Source: Clostridia bacterium
Lineage (GTDB): Bacteria; Bacillota; Clostridia; Oscillospirales; CAG-272
DNA: 64,000 bases
Reading direction: 5' to 3'
Assembly (NCBI GenBank): GCA_900767415.1
Contig: CAAFYZ010000031.1
Location: 30,198-94,197, forward strand
The position numbers and the translations under genes were made by a program. The notes beneath the pieces are model-generated. The model was not told where the DNA came from, did not search any database, and was given only the letters and a program-made list of their open reading frames with translations. Positions 24,509-33,379 of this stretch are shown piece after piece; positions within the stretch are counted from its first letter, which is position 1, and the number at the start of each line of letters is the position of its first letter.

Positions 24509-27397
24509 TTACAGTTCGAGCCGCACGGGGAGTTCGTCGCCGCAGGCATCGAGCGCGTCTTTTTCACCGACGACGCAGAGTGCGGCGTGCTCCGCCGCCT
24601 TTTCGATCCGGTCGGCGAGAGCGAGAAGATCTTCCTTCGTCGTTCTTATCGTCTCTTTGCGCAGACGGACGATATCCTCGTAGGTGATCCCCTGACGGTA
24701 GTTCACCGAGGCGAGAAGTCCCTTCATGCTCGGGGAGAGAAGCGGCTCGGAAGCCGCGACGGCACCGATGATATATTTTGTCAGGTCGGTCGTCTCCGCG
24801 GCAAAGGTACGGAGAAACTCCGGGCACTTACGATAGCAGGCAAGACTGCGCGCCGCGTCCGGGTCGCGGTAGGAATAGCAGAAAAACGTTCCGTTCCGCC
24901 GCGCGCCGAAACCCGCACCGTAGGCACCGCCCTGTACACGCACGGCGTTCCAGAGGTATTCGAGCGACAGGATTTTCTGTGCGACGCTTATTGCACCCGT
25001 CGGGGGAAGATTGTCTTTTCCCACCAGCACGGCGAAAGAAATCTGCGCCGGGATCACGATGCCTTCTCCCGCCGTGTCGAGGAGCGGGCAGGTGGCGGAG
25101 GCGGGCGGGGTGACGCCGTCGGACTTCAAAGAGGCGAGAAGAGATGCAAGGAAGTCGGTCTCCCGCTTTCCCGTCAGACTGACGGTGAGACGCTCTTTGG
25201 TGAAGATTTTCCCGGCAAGAGCGGCGAGTGCCTCTGCCGTCTCTTTGCCCGTATTTTCAAAGGTTCTGTCTTTTTCTTTGAGGAAACGGTAGGACTCATA
25301 CCCGCTGAACAGCTCTTCGATCGCGGCGGCGGCAGAGCAGTGCGCCTCGGCACGCTTGATCGCCGCGGCGTGTCCCGAGGCGACGAAGAATTCTTCGCTC
25401 TCGAGGTTTATCTGGCGGAGAATGTGTCCGATCGCTTCGGTATCGGAAAAATCGGTACGATAGAGAATTTCATCGAGAATCTCCGTGATTTTCCCGCGGT
25501 TTTCTTCCAGGGCACTGACCCCGACGCAAAAGTCCGCGTACGTCTCGCCCGCGGGGCGTCTTCGCTCGCCCGAGCTGACGGAGAAGTTCACCGTGCCGAG
25601 CCACGTCTTGACCTCGTCCTGCAGGGCGAGCGCATCGTAATGCTCGGTGTCGAGCTGACCGAGTACCGAGACGAGCAGGGGAAGGGTGAGGAGTTCTTCC
25701 CGCGAGAGATCGTTTACCGAAAAGAGAAGATCGAGATAGACGATCCCGTCGGTGTTGACGTTGTGATAGAGGAGGGGCGTGTCGCCGATCTTTGCGGCTT
25801 CATTCGGGAGTTTTTCGGGTTTGTCGGAGATGTCCGAGATCGAAAGGGCGGGGAGCGTCGCCCGCGCCTCTTCGCTGTCCTCGGTCTCCTGCCAGGTGCG
25901 CAGTTCCTTGCTCTCGCGGATAATTTTCGCGAGCTCGTCCTTGCCGAGCGACGCCTTAAGGTTTGCCATGCGGGCTTTTTCCGCCGCCGCACGCTCTTCT
26001 CCGAGCGTCTGCGACGGGAGCATGATCAGGGTCGCGCGGTGCGGGTTTTCGAGGAACACGTCACGGAGTACACGCTCGAAATATCCGTTCTCCGCCTCGC
26101 GACGGAGCGTTGCCATCGTCTCGCCGAAGGAGAGGTTCTGCGCAGGGTCTCCGTCGTAGAGCCATGTTTCGAGCGAGGAGATCGCGTAGGCGAGTCCGCG
26201 GGGCGTCGTGCCGTAATCCCGCTCTTTGAGACGGAATTCGAGACTGTTCAGCGAGGCGGTCAACCGCTTTTTATCAAGTCCCGCCGCCGCTTCGGTAAAG
26301 ACGCGGTTTACCGTCTCGAGGAGTACCGGGATTTTTTCTTCCTCGGTGTTCCGCAGCTCCAGCGTGACGATGGACTGACGGATCCCGTCATAGGGACAGA
26401 GTTCGACGTCTTCGCACAGCCCCGCAGAGAGGAGTGCTTTTTTCAGAGGTGCCTCGTTTGTCCCGACCAGAAGATCGAAGAGGACGCGGAGGGCGATCTG
26501 CTTTGCCTGTTCGTCATAGCGGAACCCGCCGTATCCGAGCGCGACGCGCACCTTCCCCTTCGTCTCTTCGGCAGGGGAGATCTCGTAGTATTTTTTCACC
26601 GGTGCGGGGGCGACGGGGGATTGCTCGGGGATCGGGGCGTCGATCTCTGCCTTTTCGTAAGGGGAGAGGAAAGAGTCGAGAAGGGGGAGCACCTCGTCGA
26701 GATTTACCGACCCGTCAAGGAAAATACGCGCGTTGGAGGGGTGATAATACTTCCCGTGGAAGTAAAGAAATTTTTCGTACGTGAGCGTCGTGACAGCACC
26801 CGGCTCGCCGCCCGAATCCTTGCCGTAGCAGAGATCGGGGAACATTAACTTCGTCATCTCCTCCGAGATCACCTCGTCGACCGAGGAATAAGCACCCTTC
26901 ATCTCGTTGAGAACGACGCCGACGCACTTCATCTCCTCCTCTTCGGAGAAGAGCTCATAGTGCCAGCCCTCCTGACGGAAAATGCGCGGGTCATGCAGAA
27001 TCATCGGATGCAGTACCGCGTCCATATAGACGTTGATTAAGTTCAGATAATCCTTGTCGTTTCGGCTGGAGATCGGGTACATCGTCTTGTCGGGAAAGGT
27101 CATAGCGTTAAGAAATGTTTGCATTGAGCCCTTTAACAAGTCGACAAACGGTTCTTTTACCGGGAATTTATCCGATCCGCAGAGCACGGAATGTTCGATA
27201 ATATGGAAGACGCCCGTATCGTCTTCCGGAATGGTTTTGAACGTGACGGCGAAGGTTTTGTTCTCGTCTTCACGCTCGAGAAAAACCAGTTCCGCTCCGT
27301 TTTTTTCATAGACCATGCGCCACAGGACGGCGCCGATCTCGGGAAGTTCCTGCCGCCGCGTAACGCGGAAGCCGAAAAGAAGTTCTCCGACTTTCAT
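24509..27397 (-). CDS. M16C-family zinc metalloprotease (presequence-protease type)
   Basis: Degrades peptides inside a closed two-half chamber. At 962 residues it has the full PreP/CYM1 layout in one chain. The inverted zinc motif HIIEH is at residues 65-69 and the third ligand E165 in NEMKGAY is spaced as in PreP (96 residues), so the active site is complete; the C-terminal half is the catalytically silent repeat. AAGGAG precedes the ATG and the gene has its own promoter. No signal peptide, so cytoplasmic. Its probable role is clearance of signal or degraded peptides. Confidence 0.93.
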   Translation of the reverse strand: MKVGELLFGFRVTRRQELPEIGAVLWRMVYEKNGAELVFLEREDENKTFAVTFKTIPEDDTGVFHIIEHSVLCGSDKFPVKEPFVDLLKGSMQTFLNAMTFPDKTMYPISSRNDKDYLNLINVYMDAVLHPMILHDPRIFRQEGWHYELFSEEEEMKCVGVVLNEMKGAYSSVDEVISEEMTKLMFPDLCYGKDSGGEPGAVTTLTYEKFLYFHGKYYHPSNARIFLDGSVNLDEVLPLLDSFLSPYEKAEIDAPIPEQSPVAPAPVKKYYEISPAEETKGKVRVALGYGGFRYDEQAKQIALRVLFDLLVGTNEAPLKKALLSAGLCEDVELCPYDGIRQSIVTLELRNTEEEKIPVLLETVNRVFTEAAAGLDKKRLTASLNSLEFRLKERDYGTTPRGLAYAISSLETWLYDGDPAQNLSFGETMATLRREAENGYFERVLRDVFLENPHRATLIMLPSQTLGEERAAAEKARMANLKASLGKDELAKIIRESKELRTWQETEDSEEARATLPALSISDISDKPEKLPNEAAKIGDTPLLYHNVNTDGIVYLDLLFSVNDLSREELLTLPLLVSVLGQLDTEHYDALALQDEVKTWLGTVNFSVSSGERRRPAGETYADFCVGVSALEENRGKITEILDEILYRTDFSDTEAIGHILRQINLESEEFFVASGHAAAIKRAEAHCSAAAAIEELFSGYESYRFLKEKDRTFENTGKETAEALAALAGKIFTKERLTVSLTGKRETDFLASLLASLKSDGVTPPASATCPLLDTAGEGIVIPAQISFAVLVGKDNLPPTGAISVAQKILSLEYLWNAVRVQGGAYGAGFGARRNGTFFCYSYRDPDAARSLACYRKCPEFLRTFAAETTDLTKYIIGAVAASEPLLSPSMKGLLASVNYRQGITYEDIVRLRKETIRTTKEDLLALADRIEKAAEHAALCVVGEKDALDACGDELPVRLEL

Positions 27398-27442
27398 CTT
27401 GTTTTCTCCTTATTTTACAGTAACTGTGGTATCAATGATTTC

Positions 27443-27471
27443 AGTATACCATACCGAAAAATAAAAGTCAA
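27443..27471 (-). promoter_or_regulatory. Promoter of the M16C protease gene
   Basis: On the minus strand TTGACT (27466-27471), 17-bp spacer, TATACT (27443-27448) with TGG before it (extended -10). Confidence 0.8.
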
Positions 27472-27499
27472 TCAAACGCCGCTTTTTTCTTTTTCCCTC

Positions 27500-27528
27500 T
27501 TGACAATTCTCTCAGCGTGTGATATGAT
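27500..27528 (+). promoter_or_regulatory. Promoter of the SPFH-RHH operon
   Basis: TTGACA (27500-27505), 17-bp spacer, TATGAT (27523-27528) with TGA before it (extended -10). Confidence 0.82.
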
Positions 27529-27560
27529 TATGATATCAAATCAATATAACGGAGGTTTTC

Positions 27561-28565
27561 ATGATGAAAGAAACGGTACTCGAAGGTAAGAAGAACGGCA
27601 TGACAGTCCTTGTCTTCACGTTTTTCGGTCTGCTCGCCGCGATCGCCATTACGGTCGTCGGGGGGATCACGGACATTCCCGCGGTGATTGCAATCGGCGT
27701 CGTATGGCTCTCGCTCGGCTGGATCCCTTTTGTCGGGCTGAAGGTTCTGAAGCCGCAGGAGGCACTCGTCCTCACTCTCTTCGGCAAGTATATCGGTACG
27801 CTGAAAGGCGAGGGATTCTATTTTGTCAATCCTTTTGCCGTCGCGGTGAACCCCGCCGCCGCCACGAAACTGAATCAGAGCGGCGATGTCAAAAGCCAGA
27901 TGCACCTTTCCACAGGGGATAAAGAAGGTGCCGTGACGCTGGAGCTTCCCACGAAGAAGATGTCCTTAAAAATGATGACCCTGAACAACAACCGTCAGAA
28001 GATCAACGACTGCCTCGGCAACCCCGTGGAGATCGGGATCGCCGTCATCTGGCGCATCGTCGATACGGCAAAGGCGGCGTTCAACGTCGATAACTACAAG
28101 GAATTCCTCTCTCTGCAATGCGACAGTGCCCTGCGCAATATCGTCCGCATCTACCCCTACGACGTCGCACCGAACGTCGATACGACGGGTGACGGCATCG
28201 CCGACGAGGGGAGTCTGCGCGGTTCGAGCGAGGTCGTCGCCGAGAGAATCCGCGCGGAAATTCAGACGAAGGTAGAATCGGCGGGGCTTGAGATTGTCGA
28301 GGCGCGCATCACCTATCTTGCCTACGCGCCCGAGATCGCCGCCGTCATGCTGCAAAGACAGCAGGCATCCGCCATCATTGACGCGAGAAAGATGATCGTC
28401 GACGGCGCGGTCGGCATGGTGGAGATGGCACTGGAACGTCTGAGCGCGAACGGGACGATCGTCCTTGACGAAGAGAGAAAAGCGGCAATGGTATCCAACC
28501 TTCTTGTCGTCCTTTGCGGCAATCGCGACGCACAGCCGGTCGTAAATTCGGGAAGTCTCTATTGA
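27561..28565 (+). CDS. SPFH (band 7/slipin-like) membrane protein
   Basis: A 334-residue member of the stomatin/prohibitin/flotillin/HflK superfamily, which forms ring or cage oligomers in membranes. Two N-terminal hydrophobic segments (about 12-35 and 38-58) precede the SPFH domain, recognisable from [28 protein letters not shown], and a helical tail. GGAGG stands 7 nt before ATG 27561. It is followed after one base by a ribbon-helix-helix gene, a pairing I recall from other gut Clostridia. The function is not known beyond membrane organisation or protease regulation in relatives. Confidence 0.9.
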   Translation: MMKETVLEGKKNGMTVLVFTFFGLLAAIAITVVGGITDIPAVIAIGVVWLSLGWIPFVGLKVLKPQEALVLTLFGKYIGTLKGEGFYFVNPFAVAVNPAAATKLNQSGDVKSQMHLSTGDKEGAVTLELPTKKMSLKMMTLNNNRQKINDCLGNPVEIGIAVIWRIVDTAKAAFNVDNYKEFLSLQCDSALRNIVRIYPYDVAPNVDTTGDGIADEGSLRGSSEVVAERIRAEIQTKVESAGLEIVEARITYLAYAPEIAAVMLQRQQASAIIDARKMIVDGAVGMVEMALERLSANGTIVLDEERKAAMVSNLLVVLCGNRDAQPVVNSGSLY

Positions 28566-28566
28566 C

Positions 28567-28737
28567 ATGGCGGAAGAGAAAAAGCAGGTTCCTCTCCGCC
28601 TCTCGAAACCCCTCTATGACGCCCTCGCCGCATGGGCGTCGGATGAATTCCGCTCGGTCAACGGACAGATCGAATATCTTCTGACCGAATGTGTCCGTCG
28701 CCGCGCCGGGCAGGGAAAAGGAAAAGAAAAAGAGTAA
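28567..28737 (+). CDS. Small ribbon-helix-helix (Arc-like) protein
   Basis: A 56-residue protein that starts one base after the SPFH stop. It reads [17 protein letters not shown], then a helix, a turn [14 protein letters not shown] and a Lys/Arg-rich end. The pattern beta strand (VPLRLS)-helix-turn-helix is the Arc/MetJ fold. Tight coupling to the SPFH gene suggests the two act together, for example as regulator and membrane partner; no toxin gene is next to it. A terminator follows after 8 bases. Confidence 0.8.
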   Translation: MAEEKKQVPLRLSKPLYDALAAWASDEFRSVNGQIEYLLTECVRRRAGQGKGKEKE

Positions 28738-28744
28738 AAAAAGG

Positions 28745-28784
28745 AAGATCGGGTACCATAGAAGGCGGTATCCGATCTTTTTTT
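28745..28784 (+). terminator. Terminator of the SPFH-RHH operon
   Basis: AGATCGGGTACC pairs with GGTATCCGATCT (one wobble) and runs into seven Ts. Confidence 0.9.
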
Positions 28785-28835
28785 CGCTCTTTGCCTTCCG
28801 GGAAAATAAAAATATCGGGAATTTTGAAAAAGTAC

Positions 28836-28864
28836 TTGACAAACAGATTTAGAATGAGTATAAT
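28836..28864 (+). promoter_or_regulatory. Promoter of perR-rbr
   Basis: TTGACA (28836-28841), 17-bp spacer, TATAAT (28859-28864). Confidence 0.88.
28849..28863 (+). promoter_or_regulatory. PerR box 1
   Basis: TTAGAATGAGTATAA agrees with the PerR consensus TTATAATnATTATAA at 12 of 14 defined positions and overlaps the -10. Confidence 0.65.
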
Positions 28865-28868
28865 ATTT

Positions 28869-28883
28869 ATAGAATCATTCTAA
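28869..28883 (+). promoter_or_regulatory. PerR box 2
   Basis: ATAGAATCATTCTAA agrees with the consensus at 12 of 14 positions and contains the perfect palindrome TAGAAT-C-ATTCTA. It lies 20 bp (two helical turns) from box 1 and 12 bp before the perR start. Confidence 0.65.
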
Positions 28884-28894
28884 AAGGAAACGAT

Positions 28895-29272
28895 ATGACG
28901 AAACAAAGGCAGGCAGTTGCCGGAGTTCTTTACGATGCGGGCGGACATCTTTCGGCGGAGGACGTGTTCCGCCTTGCGAAAGAGCGACTCCCGTCGATCT
29001 CCCGCGCAACGGTGTATAACAATCTTCATGCGATGGAAGAAGAGAAGAGCATCCGCCGCATTACCGTGGACGGCGCGGATCTTTATGACAGGGCATACGC
29101 CCCGCACCCGCACCTCATCTGCGACAGGTGCGGCAGGGTAGAGGATCTTCCGCTCCCGTGGTTAGACGATCGGCTGACCGAGGCGCTCGGTGAACGACCG
29201 ACGTCTTACGAATTCAAGATCGGCTATATTTGCCCGTCTTGTCACGAAAAAGAACAAAAAAGCAAACAATAA
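28895..29272 (+). CDS. perR: Peroxide-sensing Fur-family repressor PerR
   Basis: A 125-residue metal-dependent repressor. The DNA-binding part contains SISRATVYNNLHAMEE. All five regulatory-metal ligands of Bacillus PerR can be aligned: H18 (GGHLSAEDV), D65, H71, H73 (HPHLICDRC) and D84, where Fur would have glutamate, so PerR is favoured over Fur. The structural zinc cysteines are C76/C79 and C113/C116. It would release DNA on peroxide oxidation of the bound iron. Two boxes over its promoter imply autoregulation, and rubrerythrin follows 27 nt downstream in the same operon. Confidence 0.9.
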   Translation: MTKQRQAVAGVLYDAGGHLSAEDVFRLAKERLPSISRATVYNNLHAMEEEKSIRRITVDGADLYDRAYAPHPHLICDRCGRVEDLPLPWLDDRLTEALGERPTSYEFKIGYICPSCHEKEQKSKQ

Positions 29273-29299
29273 TTTACATTTATTTAAGGAGAAACAAAA

Positions 29300-29833
29300 A
29301 TGGAACTCAAAGGAACCAAAACCGAAAAGAATCTGATGACCGCCTTCGCCGGTGAATCCCAGGCGAGAAACAAGTATACCTACTTCGCCTCCGTCGCGAA
29401 GAAGGAAGGGTATGAGCAGATCGCGGAGATCTTTCTGAAGACCGCAGAGAACGAAAAAGAGCACGCGAAGATGTGGTTCAAAGAACTCGGCGGGCTCGGC
29501 ACCACGGCAGAGAACCTTGCCGCCGCGGCAGCCGGCGAAAACTATGAGTGGACCGATATGTATGAGCAGTTCGCAAAAGAGGCGGAGGAAGAAGGATTCC
29601 CCGCACTCGCCTACCGCTTCCGCGCCGTCGGTGCCATCGAGAAGGCGCACGAGGAGAGATACCGCGCTCTGCTTTCCAACGTGGAGATGCAGAAAGTCTT
29701 TGAGAAGGGTGAGATGACCATGTGGGAGTGCCGCAACTGCGGACACCTCGTCATGGGGGTAAAAGCACCGGCGGTCTGCCCCGTCTGCGCACATCCGCAG
29801 AGCTTCTTTGAAGTAAGAAAAGAAAACTATTGA
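29300..29833 (+). CDS. rbr: Rubrerythrin
   Basis: A 177-residue peroxide reductase of anaerobes. The N-terminal ferritin-like domain carries the diiron ligands in [22 protein letters not shown] and a second helix pair (EEEGF...[11 protein letters not shown]). The C-terminal rubredoxin domain has CRNCGH and CPVCAHP for one iron. A strong AAGGAG lies before ATG 29300. As the PerR-controlled effector it removes hydrogen peroxide with electrons from rubredoxin or NADH systems. Confidence 0.97.
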   Translation: MELKGTKTEKNLMTAFAGESQARNKYTYFASVAKKEGYEQIAEIFLKTAENEKEHAKMWFKELGGLGTTAENLAAAAAGENYEWTDMYEQFAKEAEEEGFPALAYRFRAVGAIEKAHEERYRALLSNVEMQKVFEKGEMTMWECRNCGHLVMGVKAPAVCPVCAHPQSFFEVRKENY

Positions 29834-29850
29834 GTTTTCGGCAATATCGA

Positions 29851-29880
29851 AAAAAAGAGGTCGCTTTGACCTCTTTTTTT
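29851..29880 (+). terminator. Terminator of perR-rbr
   Basis: AAAAGAGGTC-gcttt-GACCTCTTTTTTT, 18 bases after the rubrerythrin stop. Confidence 0.92.
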
Positions 29881-29942
29881 CATCTCCGAAGGCAGGCAAA
29901 GACGCGAAAAAAAGCGGATTCTCAACGGTTGTTGATCTTCTG

Positions 29943-29974
29943 TTGAAGAAAAATTGCAGTTTTTCGTCTATAAT
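29943..29974 (+). promoter_or_regulatory. Probable promoter of the acyltransferase-lipid kinase operon
   Basis: A perfect TATAAT (29969-29974) is 50 bp before the gene. The best -35, TTGAAG (29943-29948), is 20 bp away, so the -35 assignment is weak. Confidence 0.45.
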
Positions 29975-30023
29975 ACAGAATGCAAAATGTCGTTTCGACA
30001 CATTTCGCAAAAGGGGGAGAAAA

Positions 30024-30536
30024 ATGGTAGGGTGTATTCTGTATATCGCCGCGATCGAGCTGCTCGCCTTCCCGCTCGGGAGGTTGGTGCCGAAATCGTG
30101 GTTTTTGCCCGACCGCTTTCCCTTTCGCACCTATGCCGCGGAGGAAGGGCTGTACACCCGTCTGAAAGTGCGCCGCTGGCAGAAAAAACTGCCCGATATG
30201 AGTCGCATCTTCCCGACGCTCATGCCGCCGAAGAATCTGACGGGAGACTTCGCCGACCGATTGCCGCTGATGATAGCGGAGACCTGCGTCGCGGAACTGA
30301 CGCACGCGCTCCTCGCTCTCGCGGGATTTTTCTGTCTCGCACTTTGGCAGGGGGCGGGCGGCCTTCTGTTTTCTCTCGGCTGCCTTGCGGCGAACCTGCC
30401 GTACGTTGTGATTCAGCGGTACAACCGCCCGCGTCTTATGCGCCTTCTTTCCACGATGCCAAAGAGGGAAAAAACGACCGAAAATAAAACGACGGCAGAA
30501 AAGAATCTGCGTCTGAATCCGGAGGAAAATCAGTGA
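30024..30536 (+). CDS. CrtO-like (glycosyl-diaponeurosporenoate acyltransferase family) membrane protein
   Basis: A 170-residue protein with an N-terminal hydrophobic helix (VGCILYIAAIELLAFPLGRL), the family segment WFLPDRFPFRTYAAEEGLYTR followed by RRWQKKLPD, and a second pair of hydrophobic helices near 100-140. It resembles the CrtO acyltransferase family of staphyloxanthin synthesis, but no carotenoid genes are nearby, so another lipid acceptor is likely. GGGGGAG stands before ATG 30024. The stop overlaps the start of the lipid kinase gene, pointing to a joint role in membrane lipid processing. Confidence 0.75.
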   Translation: MVGCILYIAAIELLAFPLGRLVPKSWFLPDRFPFRTYAAEEGLYTRLKVRRWQKKLPDMSRIFPTLMPPKNLTGDFADRLPLMIAETCVAELTHALLALAGFFCLALWQGAGGLLFSLGCLAANLPYVVIQRYNRPRLMRLLSTMPKREKTTENKTTAEKNLRLNPEENQ

Positions 30537-31414
30537 ATATGTACAGAATTCTTTACAATCCGCAAGCAGGAAACGGGAAAGGAAGGGAAGAGACGGAAAA
30601 ACTGGTCGCGAGAATGGTCGGAGAAAAGACCGAGCTTATCGACATGACGACGCTCGGAAGTTACGCGGACTTCTTTGCCGCGTGCGCACCCGACGACAGG
30701 ATTCTGATTACCGGCGGGGACGGGACGCTGAACCGCTTTCTCAACGATACGGCAGGGCTGACGTATCGGAATCCGATTTATTATTACCCCGTCGGGAGCG
30801 GCAACGATTTTTGGCGCGACATCGCCGCGCCGGGGACGGATACGCCCCTTTGCATCGACCGCTATCTCGTCAATCTTCCGACGGTGGAGGTAAACGGGAA
30901 GATCTACCGCGTTCTGAACGGGGTCGGCTACGGGATCGACGGATACTGCTGTGAGGTGGGCGACCGCCTGCGTGCCTCGTCGGACAAACCCGTGAATTAC
31001 GCCGCCATCGCCATCAAGGGACTTCTCTTCCATTTTCACCCCGTCAATGCAAAAATCACGGTGGACGGCGTCGAGCACGAATTTTGCAAGGTGTGGCTTG
31101 CTCCGACGATGAACGGACATTATTACGGCGGCGGCATGATGCCGACCCCGGCGCAGGATCGTCTCGGAGAAGAGCATACGATTTCCACCATGGTCATGCA
31201 CGGAACGGGAAAACTCCGCACCCTCGTTATTTTCCCTTCGCTTTTCAAGGGCGAACACATCCGGCATAAAAACGCGGTGGAAGTCATGACGGGCAAGGAC
31301 ATCACCGTTTCCTTCGACCGTCCGACGGCGTTGCAGATCGACGGCGAGACGATTCTCGGCGTTACGAGCTGCCGTATCCGCGCCGCGGCGAAAGTTCCGT
31401 CGTCCGTCCTTTGA
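30533..31414 (+). CDS. Diacylglycerol/lipid kinase (DagK/YegS family)
   Basis: A 293-residue soluble lipid kinase. The nucleotide-binding motif GGDGTLNRFLND and the YPVGSGNDFWRD motif are intact, and the C-terminal beta-sandwich is of family length. The start is GTG 30533, inside the previous gene's stop (GTGA), with GGAGG 7 nt upstream; an ATG two codons later is the alternative. It would recycle diacylglycerol to phosphatidic acid or phosphorylate a related lipid. Confidence 0.9.
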   Translation: MNMYRILYNPQAGNGKGREETEKLVARMVGEKTELIDMTTLGSYADFFAACAPDDRILITGGDGTLNRFLNDTAGLTYRNPIYYYPVGSGNDFWRDIAAPGTDTPLCIDRYLVNLPTVEVNGKIYRVLNGVGYGIDGYCCEVGDRLRASSDKPVNYAAIAIKGLLFHFHPVNAKITVDGVEHEFCKVWLAPTMNGHYYGGGMMPTPAQDRLGEEHTISTMVMHGTGKLRTLVIFPSLFKGEHIRHKNAVEVMTGKDITVSFDRPTALQIDGETILGVTSCRIRAAAKVPSSVL

Positions 31415-31432
31415 TTTTTTATCGTCGCATAC

Positions 31433-31480
31433 GCATCGGTTTTTCGCAGAGCGGAGGGGCGGAAGAGCCGATGCTTTTTT
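31433..31480 (+). terminator. Terminator of the lipid kinase operon
   Basis: GCATCGG pairs with CCGATGC around a 28-nt loop and is followed by six Ts. Confidence 0.7.
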
Positions 31481-31655
31481 CAAAAGAGCGGCACGACGGC
31501 GACAAAAAAACGAAAAATAGTAAATAATAGTTTTCATAATGTGCGCTTTTTACGAAAAACGAGAGAAAACCGCCGATAAAACGTGCACGCATTTTCATTC
31601 GGTCTTTGCCATAAAATCTCTGCGCGTGCTTTACAGGAAATTTTTCCTTCTCCCC
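31481..31655. other. AT-rich intergenic, no gene
   Basis: Between the lipid kinase terminator and the guaA promoter. Nothing recognisable on either strand. Confidence 0.5.
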
Positions 31656-31684
31656 TTGATTTTTGACAAAAAATCCGCTATAAT
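31656..31684 (+). promoter_or_regulatory. Promoter of the GMP synthase gene
   Basis: TTGATT (31656-31661), 17-bp spacer, TATAAT (31679-31684). A nearer TTGACA at 31663 is only 10 bp from the -10 and is rejected as the -35. The 35-nt leader leaves no room for a purine riboswitch. Confidence 0.75.
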
Positions 31685-31724
31685 AAAAAAGTAAAACACA
31701 AAATACAGGAAAGCAGGGAAAACG

Positions 31725-32705
31725 ATGGAAAACAATACTCGTCCCGCCGATATGGCGAGAATCAACACGAAAGAACTTGCCGAGGCATTTATCGAAGAAC
31801 AGATCCGCGCCATTCGCGAGCAGGTAAAAGACGGGAAGGTCCTTCTCGCTCTTTCGGGCGGTGTGGACTCTTCGGTCGTCGCCGCACTCCTTGTCCGCGC
31901 GATCGGGAAGAATCTCATCTGCGTACACGTCAATCACGGACTCCTCCGCAAGGGAGAGCCGGAGCAGGTTATTGAGGTCTTCCGTCATCAGATGGACGCG
32001 AACCTCGTCTACGTCGATGCCACCGACCGCTTCCTCGATAAGCTCGCCGGCGTTACCGATCCCGAAGAAAAGCGTAAGATCATCGGCAAGGAATTTATCG
32101 AAGTCTTCGCCGAAGAGGCGAAGAAGCAGAACGGCATCCGCTTCCTCGCACAGGGCACCATCTATCCCGACATTCTCGAGAGCCACGGGGTCAAAGCACA
32201 TCACAACGTCGGCGGCTTGCCGAAAGAGCTGAACTTCGAGCTGGTCGAGCCGGTAAAACTCCTTTATAAAGATGAAGTCCGCATGGTCGGACACACCCTC
32301 GGTCTTCCCGATACGATGGTTTACCGTCAGCCGTTCCCGGGTCCCGGGCTCGGTGTCCGTTGCACCGGTGCGATCACCCGCGACCGTCTGGAAGTCGTCC
32401 GCGAGTCGGACGCCATCCTGCGGGAAGAGTTCGCCGCCGCGGGACTTGCCGGAAAGGTATGGCAGTACTTCACCGTCGTTCCCGATTTCCGCTCCACGGG
32501 GATCAAGGACGGCAAGCGCACGTGGGAACTTCCCGTCGTGATCCGTGCCGTCAACTCGGTCGATGCCACGAGTGCCACGATCGAGGAGATTCCCTACGCT
32601 CTTCTGCATCGCATCACCGACCGTATTCTTTCGGAGGTGAAAGGGGTCAATCGCGTTCTCTACGACCTCTCGCCGAAACCCGTTGCCACCATTGAGTGGG
32701 AATGA
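31725..32705 (+). CDS. guaA: GMP synthase, ATP-pyrophosphatase and dimerisation domains only
   Basis: Amidates XMP to GMP. The 326 residues hold the PP-loop SGGVDSS (44-50), the XMP-site and dimerisation parts (FPGPGLGVRCTGAITR, then VVPDFRSTGIKDGKRTWELPVVIRAV) and the normal family end KPVATIEWE. The class I glutamine amidotransferase domain that makes up the first ~190 residues of typical bacterial GuaA is missing, and no separate glutaminase gene is in the window. It either uses a glutaminase subunit encoded elsewhere (two-subunit, archaeal-style arrangement) or ammonia. AGGGAAAACG precedes ATG 31725, and the promoter 41 bp upstream shows it is not a truncated pseudogene. Confidence 0.92.
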   Translation: MENNTRPADMARINTKELAEAFIEEQIRAIREQVKDGKVLLALSGGVDSSVVAALLVRAIGKNLICVHVNHGLLRKGEPEQVIEVFRHQMDANLVYVDATDRFLDKLAGVTDPEEKRKIIGKEFIEVFAEEAKKQNGIRFLAQGTIYPDILESHGVKAHHNVGGLPKELNFELVEPVKLLYKDEVRMVGHTLGLPDTMVYRQPFPGPGLGVRCTGAITRDRLEVVRESDAILREEFAAAGLAGKVWQYFTVVPDFRSTGIKDGKRTWELPVVIRAVNSVDATSATIEEIPYALLHRITDRILSEVKGVNRVLYDLSPKPVATIEWE

Positions 32706-32712
32706 TGTACCG

Positions 32713-32740
32713 AAAAGGTGCCGCGCCGCGGCACCTTTTT
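32713..32740 (+). terminator. Terminator of guaA
   Basis: AAAAGGTGCCGC and GCGGCACCTTTT form a tight hairpin ending in a T run. Confidence 0.88.
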
Positions 32741-33379
32741 CTTATCTTTTTCCGCGCGGCGCGCCTTTTTTGAAGACGCGGTTTTTTTCGGGGCGGACGG
32801 CAGAGTATATATTTATATATGTAGAACTTTTCCGCTCTCCCGACGCATTTTTGCATCGGGAAAAGGTGGTTTTTGTGCTGTGCCTTTGCCGCAGGAGGGC
32901 GCGCTTTTTCTTTTTTCTTTTGTATCTCTGTAAAATATAATTTTATCCGACAGAAGCCAAAAAGAAGGAAGAGATGCGATAATCCCTTCGTTTCGATTTG
33001 CCGCGGGAAAGCGAAAAGTTCCTTTTTTAGAATAAGGAAAAAAACAAAAAAAGACAAACGAAGAAAAAAGGTGCAACTTTTTGTAAATTTTTTGCATTTT
33101 TCGCATATTTATGCAAAAATTTCGAAATGCTTTCGTCGATTTGCCATACCTTTCGGCAAAGGGAAGGGCAGATTGCTTTTTTCCCGAAAACGGCGGGGAA
33201 ACGGCGCGTTTTCCTCGTGCGCGGCGTATTATTTATATATATTAAGGCGGTTTGCCCCGTTTTCCGACGGGAAACAAGGGTATAACTGTTTGTCATACCC
33301 GTATCTCGAAATTGGCAAATATGTAAAAATCGGTCGGAAATCGCGCCCGAAAAACAGAAAAATATGTAAAGTATGACAA
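32741..33379. other. Long AT-rich intergenic region, no gene
   Basis: Some 640 bp with A/T tracts and TATATA stretches. Open frames here are low-complexity and lack ribosome binding sites. One weak hairpin (CCCGACGC/GCATCGGG near 32840-32860) is seen. It may hold upstream control sequence for the giant lipoprotein gene, but nothing specific is recognised. Confidence 0.5.

Noticed and set aside
31663..31684. TTGACA as the -35 of guaA
   Set aside because: Only 10 bp from the -10; TTGATT at 31656 gives the proper 17-bp spacing.
32647..33376. Several 100-170 codon frames in the AT-rich gap before the giant gene
   Set aside because: Low-complexity Lys/Phe-rich translations on both strands without start signals; typical of non-coding AT-rich DNA.
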